DNA of 42,576 nucleotides. Origin: an uncultured Bacilli bacterium (GTDB lineage: Bacteria; Bacillota_I; Bacilli_A; RF39; UBA660). The position numbers were made by a program, and so were the translations under genes. Shown here one piece after another: positions 1-8,149 of this stretch. Each line of letters starts with the position of its first letter. Position 1 is the first letter of the stretch. The notes under the pieces are model-generated. The model ran no database searches, was not told where the DNA came from, and worked only from the letters and a program-made list of their open reading frames with translations. The stretch lies in NCBI GenBank assembly GCA_934101225.1, contig CAKOQK010000009.1:1-42576 (forward strand). Direction: 5' to 3'.

Positions 1-1577
1 GAGTGATATTTTATTTTCTTTTTATCTAATACTTTGATTAATTCTTTTTCTAATTCATTAAACTCTCCGCAATTAAATACTACATTTTTCACTTTATAAT
101 TATTTATTAAATAAATACTATCTCCCATATGATCAAAGTCTCCATGAGTTAATATTAAATAATCTATATGAGAATAACCTAGTGACTTCAAAAGCTTAAT
201 ACTTCCTGAACTAACAAAATAATTACTTATGCCGCCAGTGTCAATCATTACTATCTCATCATTATATATAACTAAAGATGAATCACCTTGACCAACATCA
301 AGATAATAAACGTAATTATTATAATCTATAAATGGTTTTAATTTAAATGATAGAAGATATAAACAAGCTATTAAAATACATTTCTTATTGTTAGATTCAA
401 TGTATAAATAAATAAAAATATAATAAATTAAATAAAAGATAATATTAACTTTAGGTATAATTATGTTTAATGAAAATATGCTACTTAAATTGTTAATGAA
501 CTCAAGTAAATTTATAGTTAAGTTATAGATAGGTTCTAAAAACTTTAAAATAAATGTTAATAAGCTTAAAGGATAAATAATAAATGTAATTAAAGGAACA
601 TTTATTAAATTATTTAAAATAGATAATAAGTTTAATTCATAATTATTGTATAGAGTTATTGGTAAACTAAATAAAAGGGCTACAGATGATGTTATAAATA
701 GATTGTAAAAATAATTCTTTTTATAATATTTAGTGCTTACTATTAAACCAAATGTAACTAAACTCGAATACTGAAAACCTATATCAAAAATAATTAAGGG
801 GTTATAAATCATTATTATGGATAAGGTTATTATCAAGGTATTTTTGGTACTTATATTTAAATCTAGTTTCTTATTTAATTTAAGGATAATAAAAAAGATT
901 ATTGTCCTTAGGATACTTGCTGAAAAGTTAGTTAAAGTTACATAAAATAATAGAAACATAATAACTATTAGATCTTTATGTTTAAATTTATTTACTAATT
1001 TATAAATTATTAATGAAAGCATACTAATATGCATACCACTTAAGGCAAATAGATGACTTATCCCATTATTTTGATAGGTTTTATAAAATTCTAAATCGGT
1101 TTTATCACCAATTATAAAGGCATTTAAATAACCTTTGTTTTTATAATTATTTGTTTTATTTAAAATATGTTTTTTTACCTTATATATAATGTTTTGATTC
1201 TTTTTTATTATTTTTAATTCTTTTGCATACATAATATAAAATATATGATTGTTATATAAATATTTTTGATAGTCAAAATTGTTAGGAATAGTTGCTTTTT
1301 TAGGTAGAACATATTCCCCACTTACTACTACTTTATCACCTAATTCGAGATTATCAATATTATTTATATAGACTATTAATTTTTCTTTACCTTTAATAGT
1401 TAATTTAAAGGAGTTTTCTTTTTTAATTATGGTAGTTACTATACCAGTAAAATCTTCATTTACATTAATCTTACTGGTATAGCCTATCATTACTTTAATA
1501 CCAACATATAAAATGGTAACTATTAATAGACAATAAAATATTACATTAGATTGTAATAGTATCTTTAATCTTGTCAT
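1..1577 (-). CDS. comEC: ComEC/Rec2 DNA-uptake channel, 3' end beyond window
   Basis: This is the membrane channel that carries transforming DNA into the cell. About 525 residues are visible and the C-terminus lies off the left edge. The start chosen is the ATG at 1577, inside comEA (32-base overlap), because it gives an N-terminus beginning MTRLKILLQSN followed by a membrane segment; no later in-frame start precedes that segment. Many membrane segments follow, then the competence-domain motif ALSGMHIS. Near the edge is a metallo-beta-lactamase-like domain (LDVGQGDSS, then THGDFDHMGD), a candidate nuclease for the non-transported strand. It is co-transcribed with comEA. Identification is strong and the exact start is moderately sure. 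Confidence 0.9.
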   Translation of the reverse strand, partial: MTRLKILLQSNVIFYCLLIVTILYVGIKVMIGYTSKINVNEDFTGIVTTIIKKENSFKLTIKGKEKLIVYINNIDNLELGDKVVVSGEYVLPKKATIPNNFDYQKYLYNNHIFYIMYAKELKIIKKNQNIIYKVKKHILNKTNNYKNKGYLNAFIIGDKTDLEFYKTYQNNGISHLFALSGMHISMLSLIIYKLVNKFKHKDLIVIMFLLFYVTLTNFSASILRTIIFFIILKLNKKLDLNISTKNTLIITLSIIMIYNPLIIFDIGFQYSSLVTFGLIVSTKYYKKNYFYNLFITSSVALLFSLPITLYNNYELNLLSILNNLINVPLITFIIYPLSLLTFILKFLEPIYNLTINLLEFINNLSSIFSLNIIIPKVNIIFYLIYYIFIYLYIESNNKKCILIACLYLLSFKLKPFIDYNNYVYYLDVGQGDSSLVIYNDEIVMIDTGGISNYFVSSGSIKLLKSLGYSHIDYLILTHGDFDHMGDSIYLINNYKVKNVVFNCGEFNELEKELIKVLDKKKIKYH

Positions 1578-2211
1578 AGATTGTTTTACTAATTCCACTT
1601 ACATTCATAATATCTTCAATGGTTTTAAAATTACCATTTTTAGTACGATATTCAATTATAGCATCTGCTTTACTTGAACCAATACCACTGATAGTCATAA
1701 GTCTTTCTTTATTATCAGTATTGATATTGATTTTAGATGTTTCATTATTCGTTGATTCATTAGTAGTATTTTTATCAACACAGTTATTAATTTCAATAGT
1801 TTCACATTTGCACTCTGAAGCATTGCTTACTGGCTCTAAAGCTTTTGTAGTTGTTAACTCATTTTTGCTAAATACATAAATAACCATTTCATTAGTTAAC
1901 TTTTTACTAAGATTTAAATTATTTGTAGTTGCATTTTTAGTTAAACCGCCAGCTTTATTAATAGCGTCGATAATTTTATCACCTTCGGTAAATTCATATA
2001 CACCCGGTTTTTTAACACTACCTTTGATATCAAAATATAGCTTAGTATTTTCTTCTTTAACCGCTGATGTAGGACTTGTTGTTTCTGCTAAAACTTCAGT
2101 TATAACTGAATCATTATTATTTAACATAAAATAACCAATTCCTGCCACGACAAAAAGAACAAGACATGATGCTAATATTAAATATTTTTTATAATATGAT
2201 ATCTTTTCCAT
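1546..2211 (-). CDS. comEA: ComEA competence DNA receptor
   Basis: This is the membrane-anchored receptor that binds double-stranded DNA and hands it to ComEC. The 221 residues show one N-terminal membrane segment (about 11-30), a low-complexity linker, a SLBB domain (about 57-115, KLYFDIKGSVKKPGVYEF), a second linker with cysteines, and a C-terminal helix-hairpin-helix DNA-binding domain (ININTDNKERLMTISGIG, about 163-221). This is the standard ComEA architecture. A good AGGAGG ribosome site precedes the ATG. The gene follows spoIVFB with only about 42 bases between them and overlaps comEC. A sequence element shared with the start of the upstream operon lies in that gap. Confidence 0.93.
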   Translation of the reverse strand: MEKISYYKKYLILASCLVLFVVAGIGYFMLNNNDSVITEVLAETTSPTSAVKEENTKLYFDIKGSVKKPGVYEFTEGDKIIDAINKAGGLTKNATTNNLNLSKKLTNEMVIYVFSKNELTTTKALEPVSNASECKCETIEINNCVDKNTTNESTNNETSKININTDNKERLMTISGIGSSKADAIIEYRTKNGNFKTIEDIMNVSGISKTIYDKIKDTITI

Positions 2212-2221
2212 TTTTTACCTC

Positions 2222-2262
2222 CTCTATATATATTTAGTACAAAGATACCCAATTTACTTGTT
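2222..2262 (-). promoter_or_regulatory. Repeated upstream element, copy 1 (before comEA)
   Basis: Read on the minus strand this holds ACAAGTAAA, four bases, GTATCTTTGT, then an A/T stretch ending TATAGAGGA. The same arrangement recurs at 5689..5733 upstream of the SPOR-radC-mre-spoIVF genes. It overlaps the end of spoIVFB. It does not match a SigA, SigE, SigF/G or SigH consensus that I can recognise. A promoter or activator site is inferred from its position only. Confidence 0.5.
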
Positions 2263-2991
2263 TTTTTTAAATTTTTTTGTTAAAAGTGTAATTTCTTTGA
2301 TATTTCCAATAAAATTTAGGCAATTTTTAAAAATCTGATCAATATTATGAACATATTTTATTTTTTTAAAATTAGGTCTTTCAAGATATCTTTCTAGTAA
2401 AAATTTATAATAAATTATTTTAATATTTAAAAGTTCTTCATAAGTTTTATAAAAACTTAAAATAATTATATTTAATAAATCTAGGGATGGATTACTTGTT
2501 ATCACTAATAAAAATAATAAAATTATACTTATAATACATTTTAAATATATACTTAATTTAAATGGTAAAAAGGTTTCTAATATATAAGATAATAACTGAG
2601 AGCCATCTAAAGGAATAATAGGTAATAAGTTAAATAAGATAATGTATTTGTTGTATTTAAGAAAAATTTGATATGTTAAATAAGTTATAAATCCTTGTTT
2701 AGATAAAAAAATAAATATTATGTACAAAATAATTTGAAATAATACGCCAGCGGTTGCAATTAATATTTTTTTAAAAGTATTTTCATTATATTTTAAATCA
2801 CTATCAATAATACTTCCAAATGGTAAGATTGTTAATTTAGATACTTTTATTTTAAATAATTTCATCATAAATAAATGACCTAAATCATGAAATAATATAA
2901 TTGTTAAGATAATTAAAAAATAATTAAAACGACCACATAAGAAAGTAATTAAGGTTAAAATAATTGTTAAAGGATGGATATTTATTTTCAT
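2254..2991 (-). CDS. spoIVFB: SpoIVFB-like site-2 protease (M50)
   Basis: This is an intramembrane zinc metalloprotease. In B. subtilis SpoIVFB cleaves pro-SigK in the mother cell. The 245 residues hold several membrane segments. The zinc motif reads FHDLGH (about residues 34-39), so the usual catalytic Glu of HExxH is Asp here. The second motif NLLPIIPLDG (about 120-130) matches the N-x-P-x-D-G segment of the family. It lies directly downstream of a SpoIVFA-like gene, as in B. subtilis. The family is clear. The Glu-to-Asp change makes activity uncertain, and the pro-SigK substrate is inferred from homology. Confidence 0.85.
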   Translation of the reverse strand: MKINIHPLTIILTLITFLCGRFNYFLIILTIILFHDLGHLFMMKLFKIKVSKLTILPFGSIIDSDLKYNENTFKKILIATAGVLFQIILYIIFIFLSKQGFITYLTYQIFLKYNKYIILFNLLPIIPLDGSQLLSYILETFLPFKLSIYLKCIISIILLFLLVITSNPSLDLLNIIILSFYKTYEELLNIKIIYYKFLLERYLERPNFKKIKYVHNIDQIFKNCLNFIGNIKEITLLTKKFKKNK

Positions 2992-3030
2992 ATAATAATT
3001 TATTCTAAATAAAAAGATAATATTTCTAAA

Positions 3031-3567
3031 TTATAAATAATCATTATAATCTAAAAATTTATTATCTTTCATAAATAAGACATATAATTTGTTATCTTTA
3101 GCATGGCCTATAATATTTTTATCTTCAACATAGTCATATAACTTAACTCCAATATCAGTAATATTGCTATACCAATAATCTACTCCGTCCATTCCTTGAA
3201 TAATAATAGTGCTGCCATATTCTTCTTTTTCACCTATAAAAACTACTATTCCACTTTTAAAAGGATATACGCTGTTAATATCATTTAGGACGGCACCATT
3301 TTTGTATGTATTAAAAGAAGTATACTTTATTTCTTTATTAACTGAGGTTACATTTTCATCAACATAAAAGGTTTTACCAAAGTGTTTATTAATAAAATTA
3401 CTTATTTTACTAAAATTTAAGTTTTTATCGTAAACATTGTTTTTATAAAATAAAAGAAATTTATCACTTCGATTTATAGATATACCAACAATTAGAAATA
3501 AAACAATACTTATTAATACTCTTATAAATAAAGACTTAACATATTTTTTCTTATTCATAAATTTCAT
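3031..3567 (-). CDS. spoIVFA: SpoIVFA-like protein with degenerate M23 domain
   Basis: This 178-residue protein has one N-terminal membrane segment (about 12-29) and a C-terminal domain resembling a LytM/M23 fold (PFKSGIVVFIGEKEEYGS, then DYWYSNI). The metal-binding histidines of true M23 peptidases are missing. That is the architecture of SpoIVFA, the scaffold and regulator of SpoIVFB, and the next gene is spoIVFB. The start overlaps the mreD stop by about 17 bases. A second ATG three codons in (3558) is an alternative start. The assignment rests on domain shape plus position, since sequence similarity to B. subtilis is weak. Confidence 0.7.
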   Translation of the reverse strand: MKFMNKKKYVKSLFIRVLISIVLFLIVGISINRSDKFLLFYKNNVYDKNLNFSKISNFINKHFGKTFYVDENVTSVNKEIKYTSFNTYKNGAVLNDINSVYPFKSGIVVFIGEKEEYGSTIIIQGMDGVDYWYSNITDIGVKLYDYVEDKNIIGHAKDNKLYVLFMKDNKFLDYNDYL

Positions 3568-3934
3568 TCTTTCTATCTATTATTTTTAAACTTATATAAT
3601 AATATATTAGGTTTAATGGTAAATTATTAATTAAATATTTGATTATATATAAATTGAATTTATTAAAGATACTATATAGAATAATGCTAAATAAGAAATA
3701 ATATATTATTGATAATATGTATTTATTTATAAAACAAGCGTTTATTCTTTTTAAAATAGACTTATTTAAATAATATAAAATAATTATAATCATAGATATA
3801 AAAGGAATACCATTAATAATTAAGTCTAATAATAAGATATAGTACATTAATTTATCGTTTATAATAAATATAAAAATAATTATAGATACTAAATAGATAT
3901 TAAAATAATTAACTGATAGAAAATCTAATAACAT
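3551..3934 (-). CDS. mreD: MreD-like rod-shape membrane protein
   Basis: This is a very hydrophobic 127-residue protein with about four or five membrane segments and almost no soluble part. It lies immediately after mreC and overlaps the next gene, which is the normal place and size for MreD, a membrane component of the elongation machinery. Primary sequence in this family is poorly conserved, so the call leans on position. It is shorter than typical MreD (about 160-170 residues). Confidence 0.7.
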   Translation of the reverse strand: MLLDFLSVNYFNIYLVSIIIFIFIINDKLMYYILLLDLIINGIPFISMIIIILYYLNKSILKRINACFINKYILSIIYYFLFSIILYSIFNKFNLYIIKYLINNLPLNLIYYYISLKIIDRKNEIYE

Positions 3935-3935
3935 A

Positions 3936-4544
3936 TTAAACGCTTCTTACTAGAACATAATCAATATTTTTTAAATCTATTGGTTTTACGGTTATTGTTG
4001 TATTTAAATCCATATTATCTATTTTTATTACTTTGCCAATATAAGAATTGTTAACACTATAAACGGAATCATTTAGGTTAGCGTTATCTATTTCACTTAT
4101 AATTATATTATTATCTTTATCACTTGAAATAATTTTACCATAGTTATTATTTATTCTTACTGGTACTTTAGTATTATAGATGTAACTTATTTCTGAATAC
4201 TTATTATTTATTTTAGAAATATAACCTATTAATCCTTCTTTTGTTAATACTTCATCATACAAATTATAGTTATCACCATTAATTATTAATTTATCGAATC
4301 CATAATTATTTTTATATACGTTTGTAATTATGTATGTTTCATCGATATTAATGTTATTTTTAAAATCTAATAATTTATTATATTCTTCTTTTAAGCGAGT
4401 TATTTCATTATTTAAATAGTTTATTTCTAAGGTATTATCTTTGTTTAGAAATATTTTAAATGTATTATTAATTAGATTTAAGATAGAATTACAAGATATA
4501 ATTATTATAAATAAAATAAGAAAAAAGATTGATTTATTTTTCAT
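3936..4544 (-). CDS. mreC: MreC rod-shape-determining protein
   Basis: MreC is a bitopic protein that links the cytoplasmic elongasome to periplasmic-side wall synthases. This copy of 202 residues shows an N-terminal membrane helix (about 5-25), a coiled-coil stretch (about 38-63, NEITRLKEEYNKLLDF), and the beta-barrel domain with the motif EVLTKEGLIGYISKI. It is shorter than the usual 270-290 residues, mainly in the coiled coil and the tail. It overlaps the end of radC by 11 bases. mreB, which usually lies between radC and mreC, is absent here. Confidence 0.85.
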   Translation of the reverse strand: MKNKSIFFLILFIIIISCNSILNLINNTFKIFLNKDNTLEINYLNNEITRLKEEYNKLLDFKNNINIDETYIITNVYKNNYGFDKLIINGDNYNLYDEVLTKEGLIGYISKINNKYSEISYIYNTKVPVRINNNYGKIISSDKDNNIIISEIDNANLNDSVYSVNNSYIGKVIKIDNMDLNTTITVKPIDLKNIDYVLVRSV

Positions 4545-5217
4545 AGATTATTTCACCTTCAAAAAAACTATAAAATGATTTGCCACTAGTTATAATGTGA
4601 TCTAATAATGGAATTTCAACCGCGTTTGCAGCCACTATTAGTTTATTGGTTAGAATTTTATCTGCATCTGATGGACTTAAATTACCTGATGGATGATTAT
4701 GCATTATGATAATGCCTGATGCTCTTAATTTAAGGGCATAATTTAGTATTTCTTTAATGCTTACTAAACTAGCCATATCAGTACCTTTAAACATGATTTT
4801 ATAGTCAATTAATTTTTTAGCATTATTAACTAATATAACAAGTAAATTTTCTTGTTTTAAGCTAGCAATAAGATTAGAAAAATATTTATTAACTAAGGTA
4901 CTGTTTTTTAATGATAACTTATTTTCAATTGTTAGGTTACTTACTCTTTTACCTAGTTCAATAGCGGCAACTAGATTTATTGCTTTAACTATTCCTATTC
5001 CTTTAATTCTGGTTAGTTCTTGAACGTTTAAATCACTTAAATCATTTAAATTTTTAATTTCTTTTAAAACATTAATACTTAATTCTCTAACATTTAAATT
5101 TTTAGTTCCAGTTCCTAATATTATTGAAATTAAATCTTCATTAGATAAATTATCTACTCCATATTTTAACAATCTTTCTCTAGGACGCTCATTTTTAGGA
5201 ATTTCTTTTATTTTCAT
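4534..5217 (-). CDS. radC: RadC-family JAB1/MPN protein
   Basis: This 227-residue protein has an N-terminal helix-hairpin-helix part (LSNEDLISIILGTG, then ELTRIKGIGIVKAINLVAAIELG) and a C-terminal JAB1/MPN metalloprotease-like domain with the motif HNHPSG and a downstream Asp (SDADK). That is the full RadC arrangement. Despite its name, the role in DNA repair is not established. The gene overlaps the upstream gene by 4 bases (ATGA-type) and lies in the radC-mre order typical of Firmicutes. Confidence 0.93.
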   Translation of the reverse strand: MKIKEIPKNERPRERLLKYGVDNLSNEDLISIILGTGTKNLNVRELSINVLKEIKNLNDLSDLNVQELTRIKGIGIVKAINLVAAIELGKRVSNLTIENKLSLKNSTLVNKYFSNLIASLKQENLLVILVNNAKKLIDYKIMFKGTDMASLVSIKEILNYALKLRASGIIIMHNHPSGNLSPSDADKILTNKLIVAANAVEIPLLDHIITSGKSFYSFFEGEIIYEK

Positions 5218-5621
5218 ACTTCACCTCCATAACTTTCCATAATAACTTCATTGATTGCTTTAAAAGCATCATCACTTACTTCAATCATACTTTTTTCATA
5301 TTTATTTAAGGCTTTTATTAATCCATTATCTTTTACTAATATTTCTTTTTTATAAAAGGCAATATTATTTTTATTAAGGTAATCTTCCATTTTAGATATT
5401 GTCTCATTATTAGATAGAATACTATAATAAAGTCTATAAACATCATCATCTTTAATAATGATTGATGATGGATATTTTTTACTATATTCTTTGGCAAGTG
5501 TAATGTTATTATATACACCTAATTGAAAGCCAGTCATCTTAATATTTTGATAATCAAAGATAAGATTTGAGATTAAATAGCCAAGTATAACTGCTAGTAT
5601 GTAAGGAATTATTTTTTTCAT
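5214..5621 (-). CDS. Membrane-anchored SPOR-like protein
   Basis: I do not recognise a named gene. The 135 residues start with one membrane helix (about 3-20). A roughly 70-residue part follows (about 29-105) whose pattern of a short strand with YRLYYSILSN, a helix NETISKMEDYLNKNN and a strand IAFYKKEI resembles a SPOR peptidoglycan-binding domain. It is the first clear gene of the radC-mreC-mreD-spoIVFA-spoIVFB run, so a role in wall synthesis or sporulation is plausible but inferred. A short open frame ends on its start codon (ATGA), see 5618..5698. Confidence 0.6.
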   Translation of the reverse strand: MKKIIPYILAVILGYLISNLIFDYQNIKMTGFQLGVYNNITLAKEYSKKYPSSIIIKDDDVYRLYYSILSNNETISKMEDYLNKNNIAFYKKEILVKDNGLIKALNKYEKSMIEVSDDAFKAINEVIMESYGGEV

Positions 5622-5698
5622 TTATTATCACCAAGAATAATATACGACTTATTTTCTAAATATTTTGTCGTTAAATGTTTTAATTCCTCTATAATTAT
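5618..5698 (-). other. Short open frame coupled to the SPOR gene
   Basis: This is a 26-codon open frame with normal-looking composition (GAG GAA TTA AAA CAT and onward). Its TGA overlaps the ATG of the next gene. It has no ATG, GTG or TTG; only ATT or ATA codons could start it. It is either the relic of a gene end, a leader peptide with a rare start, or chance. Confidence 0.25.
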
Positions 5699-5733
5699 AT
5701 ATTACACAAAGATACTACTTTTACTTGTTTTTC
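5689..5733 (-). promoter_or_regulatory. Repeated upstream element, copy 2 (before SPOR-radC-mre genes)
   Basis: On the minus strand this holds ACAAGTAAA, GTATCTTTGT and TATAGAGGA in the same order and nearly the same spacing as the element before comEA (2222..2262). It lies between the yqeY terminator and the first gene of the operon, where the operon promoter should be. Function is inferred from position and repetition. Confidence 0.5.
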
Positions 5734-5736
5734 CAT

Positions 5737-5762
5737 TAAAAAAAGTTGCATTTTTGCAACTT
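5737..5762 (-). terminator. Rho-independent terminator of yqeY
   Basis: This is a perfect 8-bp stem, AAGTTGCA and TGCAACTT, with a 4-base loop, followed on the minus strand by seven T. It overlaps the yqeY stop codon. Confidence 0.88.
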
Positions 5763-6198
5763 ATGATAATTTTTCCTTAACTATTTTGCTTACTTTAGCC
5801 ATATCGCATCTAGCACCATATTCGCTAGATATAGTTTTAATTACTAATCCCATTTGTTTAACACTATCAGCGTTTAATTTAGCAATTGTTTCAGTAATTA
5901 CTTTTTCTAATTCTTCATCAGATAATTCTTCTGGTAAATAAGCATTTAAAATATCTATTTCTTTTTGTAATGAATCAGCTAAATCCATACGATTATAACT
6001 AGCATATTCATTCATTGAATCTTTTCTAGTTTTAACTTGTTTTTTAATTATTGCTAAAACTTCATCATCAGTTAAAGGACTTTTTTTATTAATTTCTTCA
6101 TTTTTTAAAGCACTTTTAAGCATTCTTAATACTGAAAGTCTAAAAGCATCTTTATTTTTCATAGCCTCAGTTAAATCTTTTGTTACTTTTTCAAACAT
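5761..6198 (-). CDS. yqeY: YqeY/GatB C-terminal-like protein
   Basis: This is a helical protein of the GatB/YqeY family, about 145 residues, matching the usual free-standing YqeY length. It carries the family segments FRLSVLRMLKSALKNEEI (about residues 19-36), a central DSMNEYASYNRMDLADSL region, and LPEELSDEELEKVI. It is related to the tail domain of the amidotransferase subunit GatB, but the free protein's role is not settled. The ATG at 6198 has a better-spaced AGG site than the ATG at 6204. It follows rpsU closely, the normal rpsU-yqeY pair of Firmicutes. Confidence 0.9.
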   Translation of the reverse strand: MFEKVTKDLTEAMKNKDAFRLSVLRMLKSALKNEEINKKSPLTDDEVLAIIKKQVKTRKDSMNEYASYNRMDLADSLQKEIDILNAYLPEELSDEELEKVITETIAKLNADSVKQMGLVIKTISSEYGARCDMAKVSKIVKEKLS

Positions 6199-6225
6199 TT
6201 TCATTACCTAGTTTCTATTTAATTC

Positions 6226-6426
6226 TTAAGCGTTTCTTTTTTTACGATTTTTCTTACGGAAATTTTTAAGCATTTCCTTTTCGTTGTTTCTTCTACGTAC
6301 TCCTGGTTTTTCGTAAGCTCTATGTTTTTTCATTTCAGAAGGGACACCGCTACGATTTACACCAACTGTGAATCTTTTGATTAATTTATCAATATCTTCA
6401 CCATTTCTAGCTACTACCTTTGTCAT
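6226..6426 (-). CDS. rpsU: 30S ribosomal protein S21
   Basis: This is a 66-residue basic protein of the small ribosomal subunit. The N-terminal half (KVVARNGEDIDKLIKRF) and the arginine/lysine-rich tail (KKHRAYEKPGVRRRNNEK) are typical S21. A strong GGGAGGGAA ribosome site precedes the ATG. Its own SigA-type promoter lies at 6456..6484 and yqeY follows. Confidence 0.97.
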   Translation of the reverse strand: MTKVVARNGEDIDKLIKRFTVGVNRSGVPSEMKKHRAYEKPGVRRRNNEKEMLKNFRKKNRKKRNA

Positions 6427-6455
6427 TATTATTCCCTCCCTTCAAAGTCAAATAT

Positions 6456-6484
6456 ATTATATCACTTAAATTTAAATGGTACAA
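6456..6484 (-). promoter_or_regulatory. SigA-type promoter of rpsU-yqeY
   Basis: On the minus strand this reads TTGTAC, a 17-base spacer and TATAAT, about 30 bases before the rpsU start. Confidence 0.75.
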
Positions 6485-6585
6485 CCAAAATATTTTATTA
6501 TTTTCTATATTATTTACAAAATTTGCTGTTAATTTATAAATCTTTAATTATTTTATAGAATATATTTAAATTTAGTAAAATAAAT

Positions 6586-7131
6586 TTATTTTTTCTTTTT
6601 GTTTATTAACTTTTTACTTTCCTCTTTTTTCTCGTTATTATCTATTAATAATTCAGATTCTATTATTTCACGATTATCATTAAAAAATTTTTTAAGAAAT
6701 TCTAATTGTTCCTTTTCAGACATCTTATCAAATTCAGATTGATCTATATTTAAATCAGGTATTTTTATAATTTCAATATTTTTATTTTCAATATCTTTAT
6801 TATCTTCTTTTTCATTTTCATCCGCAATTATTTTGCTATTATCAATATGTTTATCACTATATATAGATTTCAATTCTTTATAAAACCAATCAAAATTAAA
6901 AAGATAGTTAATTGTAGTAGTTAAATTAATAATTGGGATAAAAAATATTAAACCTCTAATTACTAAATTTAAAAAATTTATAAGGATATTGTCATTTTCC
7001 GAAATAGTATATCCTTCTTTTTCTAACTTATATTCAGCATAAGGATAAATAATACAGTTTGTAATTATATTACAAACTACCGAAATATATAAGTTAGTTT
7101 TTAATATAAATATTAAAATGTTTAATAACAT
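6586..7131 (-). CDS. Hypothetical membrane protein with charged tail
   Basis: I do not recognise this 181-residue protein. It has two or three hydrophobic segments in the first 90 residues (about 3-27 and 50-72). A long Glu/Lys/Asn-rich cytoplasmic-type tail follows (about 100-181), including a SEKEQLEFLKKFFNDN helix and a Lys-rich end. The flanking intergenic stretches (about 160 and 180 bases) suggest a single-gene unit. No function is proposed. Confidence 0.6.
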   Translation of the reverse strand: MLLNILIFILKTNLYISVVCNIITNCIIYPYAEYKLEKEGYTISENDNILINFLNLVIRGLIFFIPIINLTTTINYLFNFDWFYKELKSIYSDKHIDNSKIIADENEKEDNKDIENKNIEIIKIPDLNIDQSEFDKMSEKEQLEFLKKFFNDNREIIESELLIDNNEKKEESKKLINKKKK

Positions 7132-7273
7132 TTTGCATACACCTCTTTAACAAATATAATATTTTATAGTTTTATATAAATTTTTATGGAATCATTTTCT
7201 TTTGCTTTAAAATGCTCAATTTATACTCACTATTCCTTTTGAATTTATAATAACATACTGTTTTGATAAATAA

Positions 7274-7298
7274 AACAAAAAACTCACATATAGTGAGA
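7274..7298 (-). terminator. Terminator of rpmG-efp
   Basis: On the minus strand CTCAC and GTGAG form a short stem with a 5-base loop, extended by flanking A/T pairs and followed by TTTTTT. It lies just after efp. Confidence 0.8.
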
Positions 7299-7308
7299 AT
7301 TATTTTAT

Positions 7309-7869
7309 TTATGCACGAGATACATACTTTCCATCTTTAGTTGATACAATTATTGTTTCTCCTTCAGATATGAACATCGGAACTTTAATTGTATAACCTG
7401 ATTCAATTGTAGCATCTTTCATAGCATTATTAGTTGTATTTCCTTTAACAGCGTCAGTTGTTTCAGTAACTTTGTAATCAATTTTTTCAGGAAGAACAAT
7501 TCCAAGAATTTCTCCTTCATACATTTGAATTTCAATAACTAAACCTTCTTTTAAGAATTTAGCATCATCACCAATTATTGATGATGAAACTTCCATTTGA
7601 GAATAATCATTAGTATTCATAAATACAAAGTTATCATTTTCTTTGTATAAAAATTGCATTTGCATTTTTTCAACATGAGCTTTTTCTAATTTTAAGTTAG
7701 TATTAAAAGTATCTTCAATAGTAGATCCCGTTCTTAAATCACGATATTTAATTCTAACAAAAGCAGGGCCTTTTCCTGGTTTAACATGTTGAAAATCAAC
7801 AACAGTTACTAATTTACCTTCTAATATTAAAGTCATACCATTTTTAATATCATTAATATTTACATTCAT
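7309..7869 (-). CDS. efp: Elongation factor P
   Basis: EF-P relieves ribosome stalling at proline runs. The 186 residues match the normal length. They show the three-barrel protein, with the KOW-like N-domain (NDIKNGMTLILEGKLVTVVD) and the tip loop HVKPGKGPAFV whose Lys (about residue 33) contacts the P-site tRNA. The tip is of the unmodified or Bacillus-like GKG type. The C-terminal domain ends with the family signature TIKVPMFISEGETIIVSTKDGKY. It is co-transcribed with rpmG, 23 bases upstream. Confidence 0.97.
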   Translation of the reverse strand: MNVNINDIKNGMTLILEGKLVTVVDFQHVKPGKGPAFVRIKYRDLRTGSTIEDTFNTNLKLEKAHVEKMQMQFLYKENDNFVFMNTNDYSQMEVSSSIIGDDAKFLKEGLVIEIQMYEGEILGIVLPEKIDYKVTETTDAVKGNTTNNAMKDATIESGYTIKVPMFISEGETIIVSTKDGKYVSRA

Positions 7870-7892
7870 AACTTTATTTCCTTACCTTTTAA

Positions 7893-8060
7893 TTATTTGC
7901 TTTCTTTAAAAACTTGTACTTTACGACAATTATTACAGAATTTCTTAATTTCTAATTTATCTGGAGTGTTTGCTTTATTCTTTTCAGATGGTCTAGTATA
8001 ATGACCACAAACTGTACATTTTAACGCAATTGGTTCACGATTTTCATTTTTCTTTGCCAT
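7893..8060 (-). CDS. rpmG: 50S ribosomal protein L33
   Basis: This is a 55-residue protein of the large ribosomal subunit. It starts MAKKNENREPIALKCTVCGH and keeps both zinc-binding pairs (CTVC at about 15-18, CNNC at about 42-45), so it is the zinc-binding form of L33. An AGGAGG site precedes the ATG and a near-consensus promoter lies at 8094..8122. efp follows in the same unit. Confidence 0.96.
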   Translation of the reverse strand: MAKKNENREPIALKCTVCGHYTRPSEKNKANTPDKLEIKKFCNNCRKVQVFKESK

Positions 8061-8093
8061 TTTTATTCCTCCTTTTTTTCACCTAACGAAAGT

Positions 8094-8122
8094 ATTATAA
8101 CACACGAATTATACTAATTCAA
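8094..8122 (-). promoter_or_regulatory. SigA-type promoter of rpmG-efp
   Basis: TTGAAT, a 17-base spacer and TATAAT on the minus strand, about 35 bases before rpmG. Confidence 0.85.
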
Positions 8123-8149
8123 ACTATTTTTCTATGCTTTTTTATTGTT

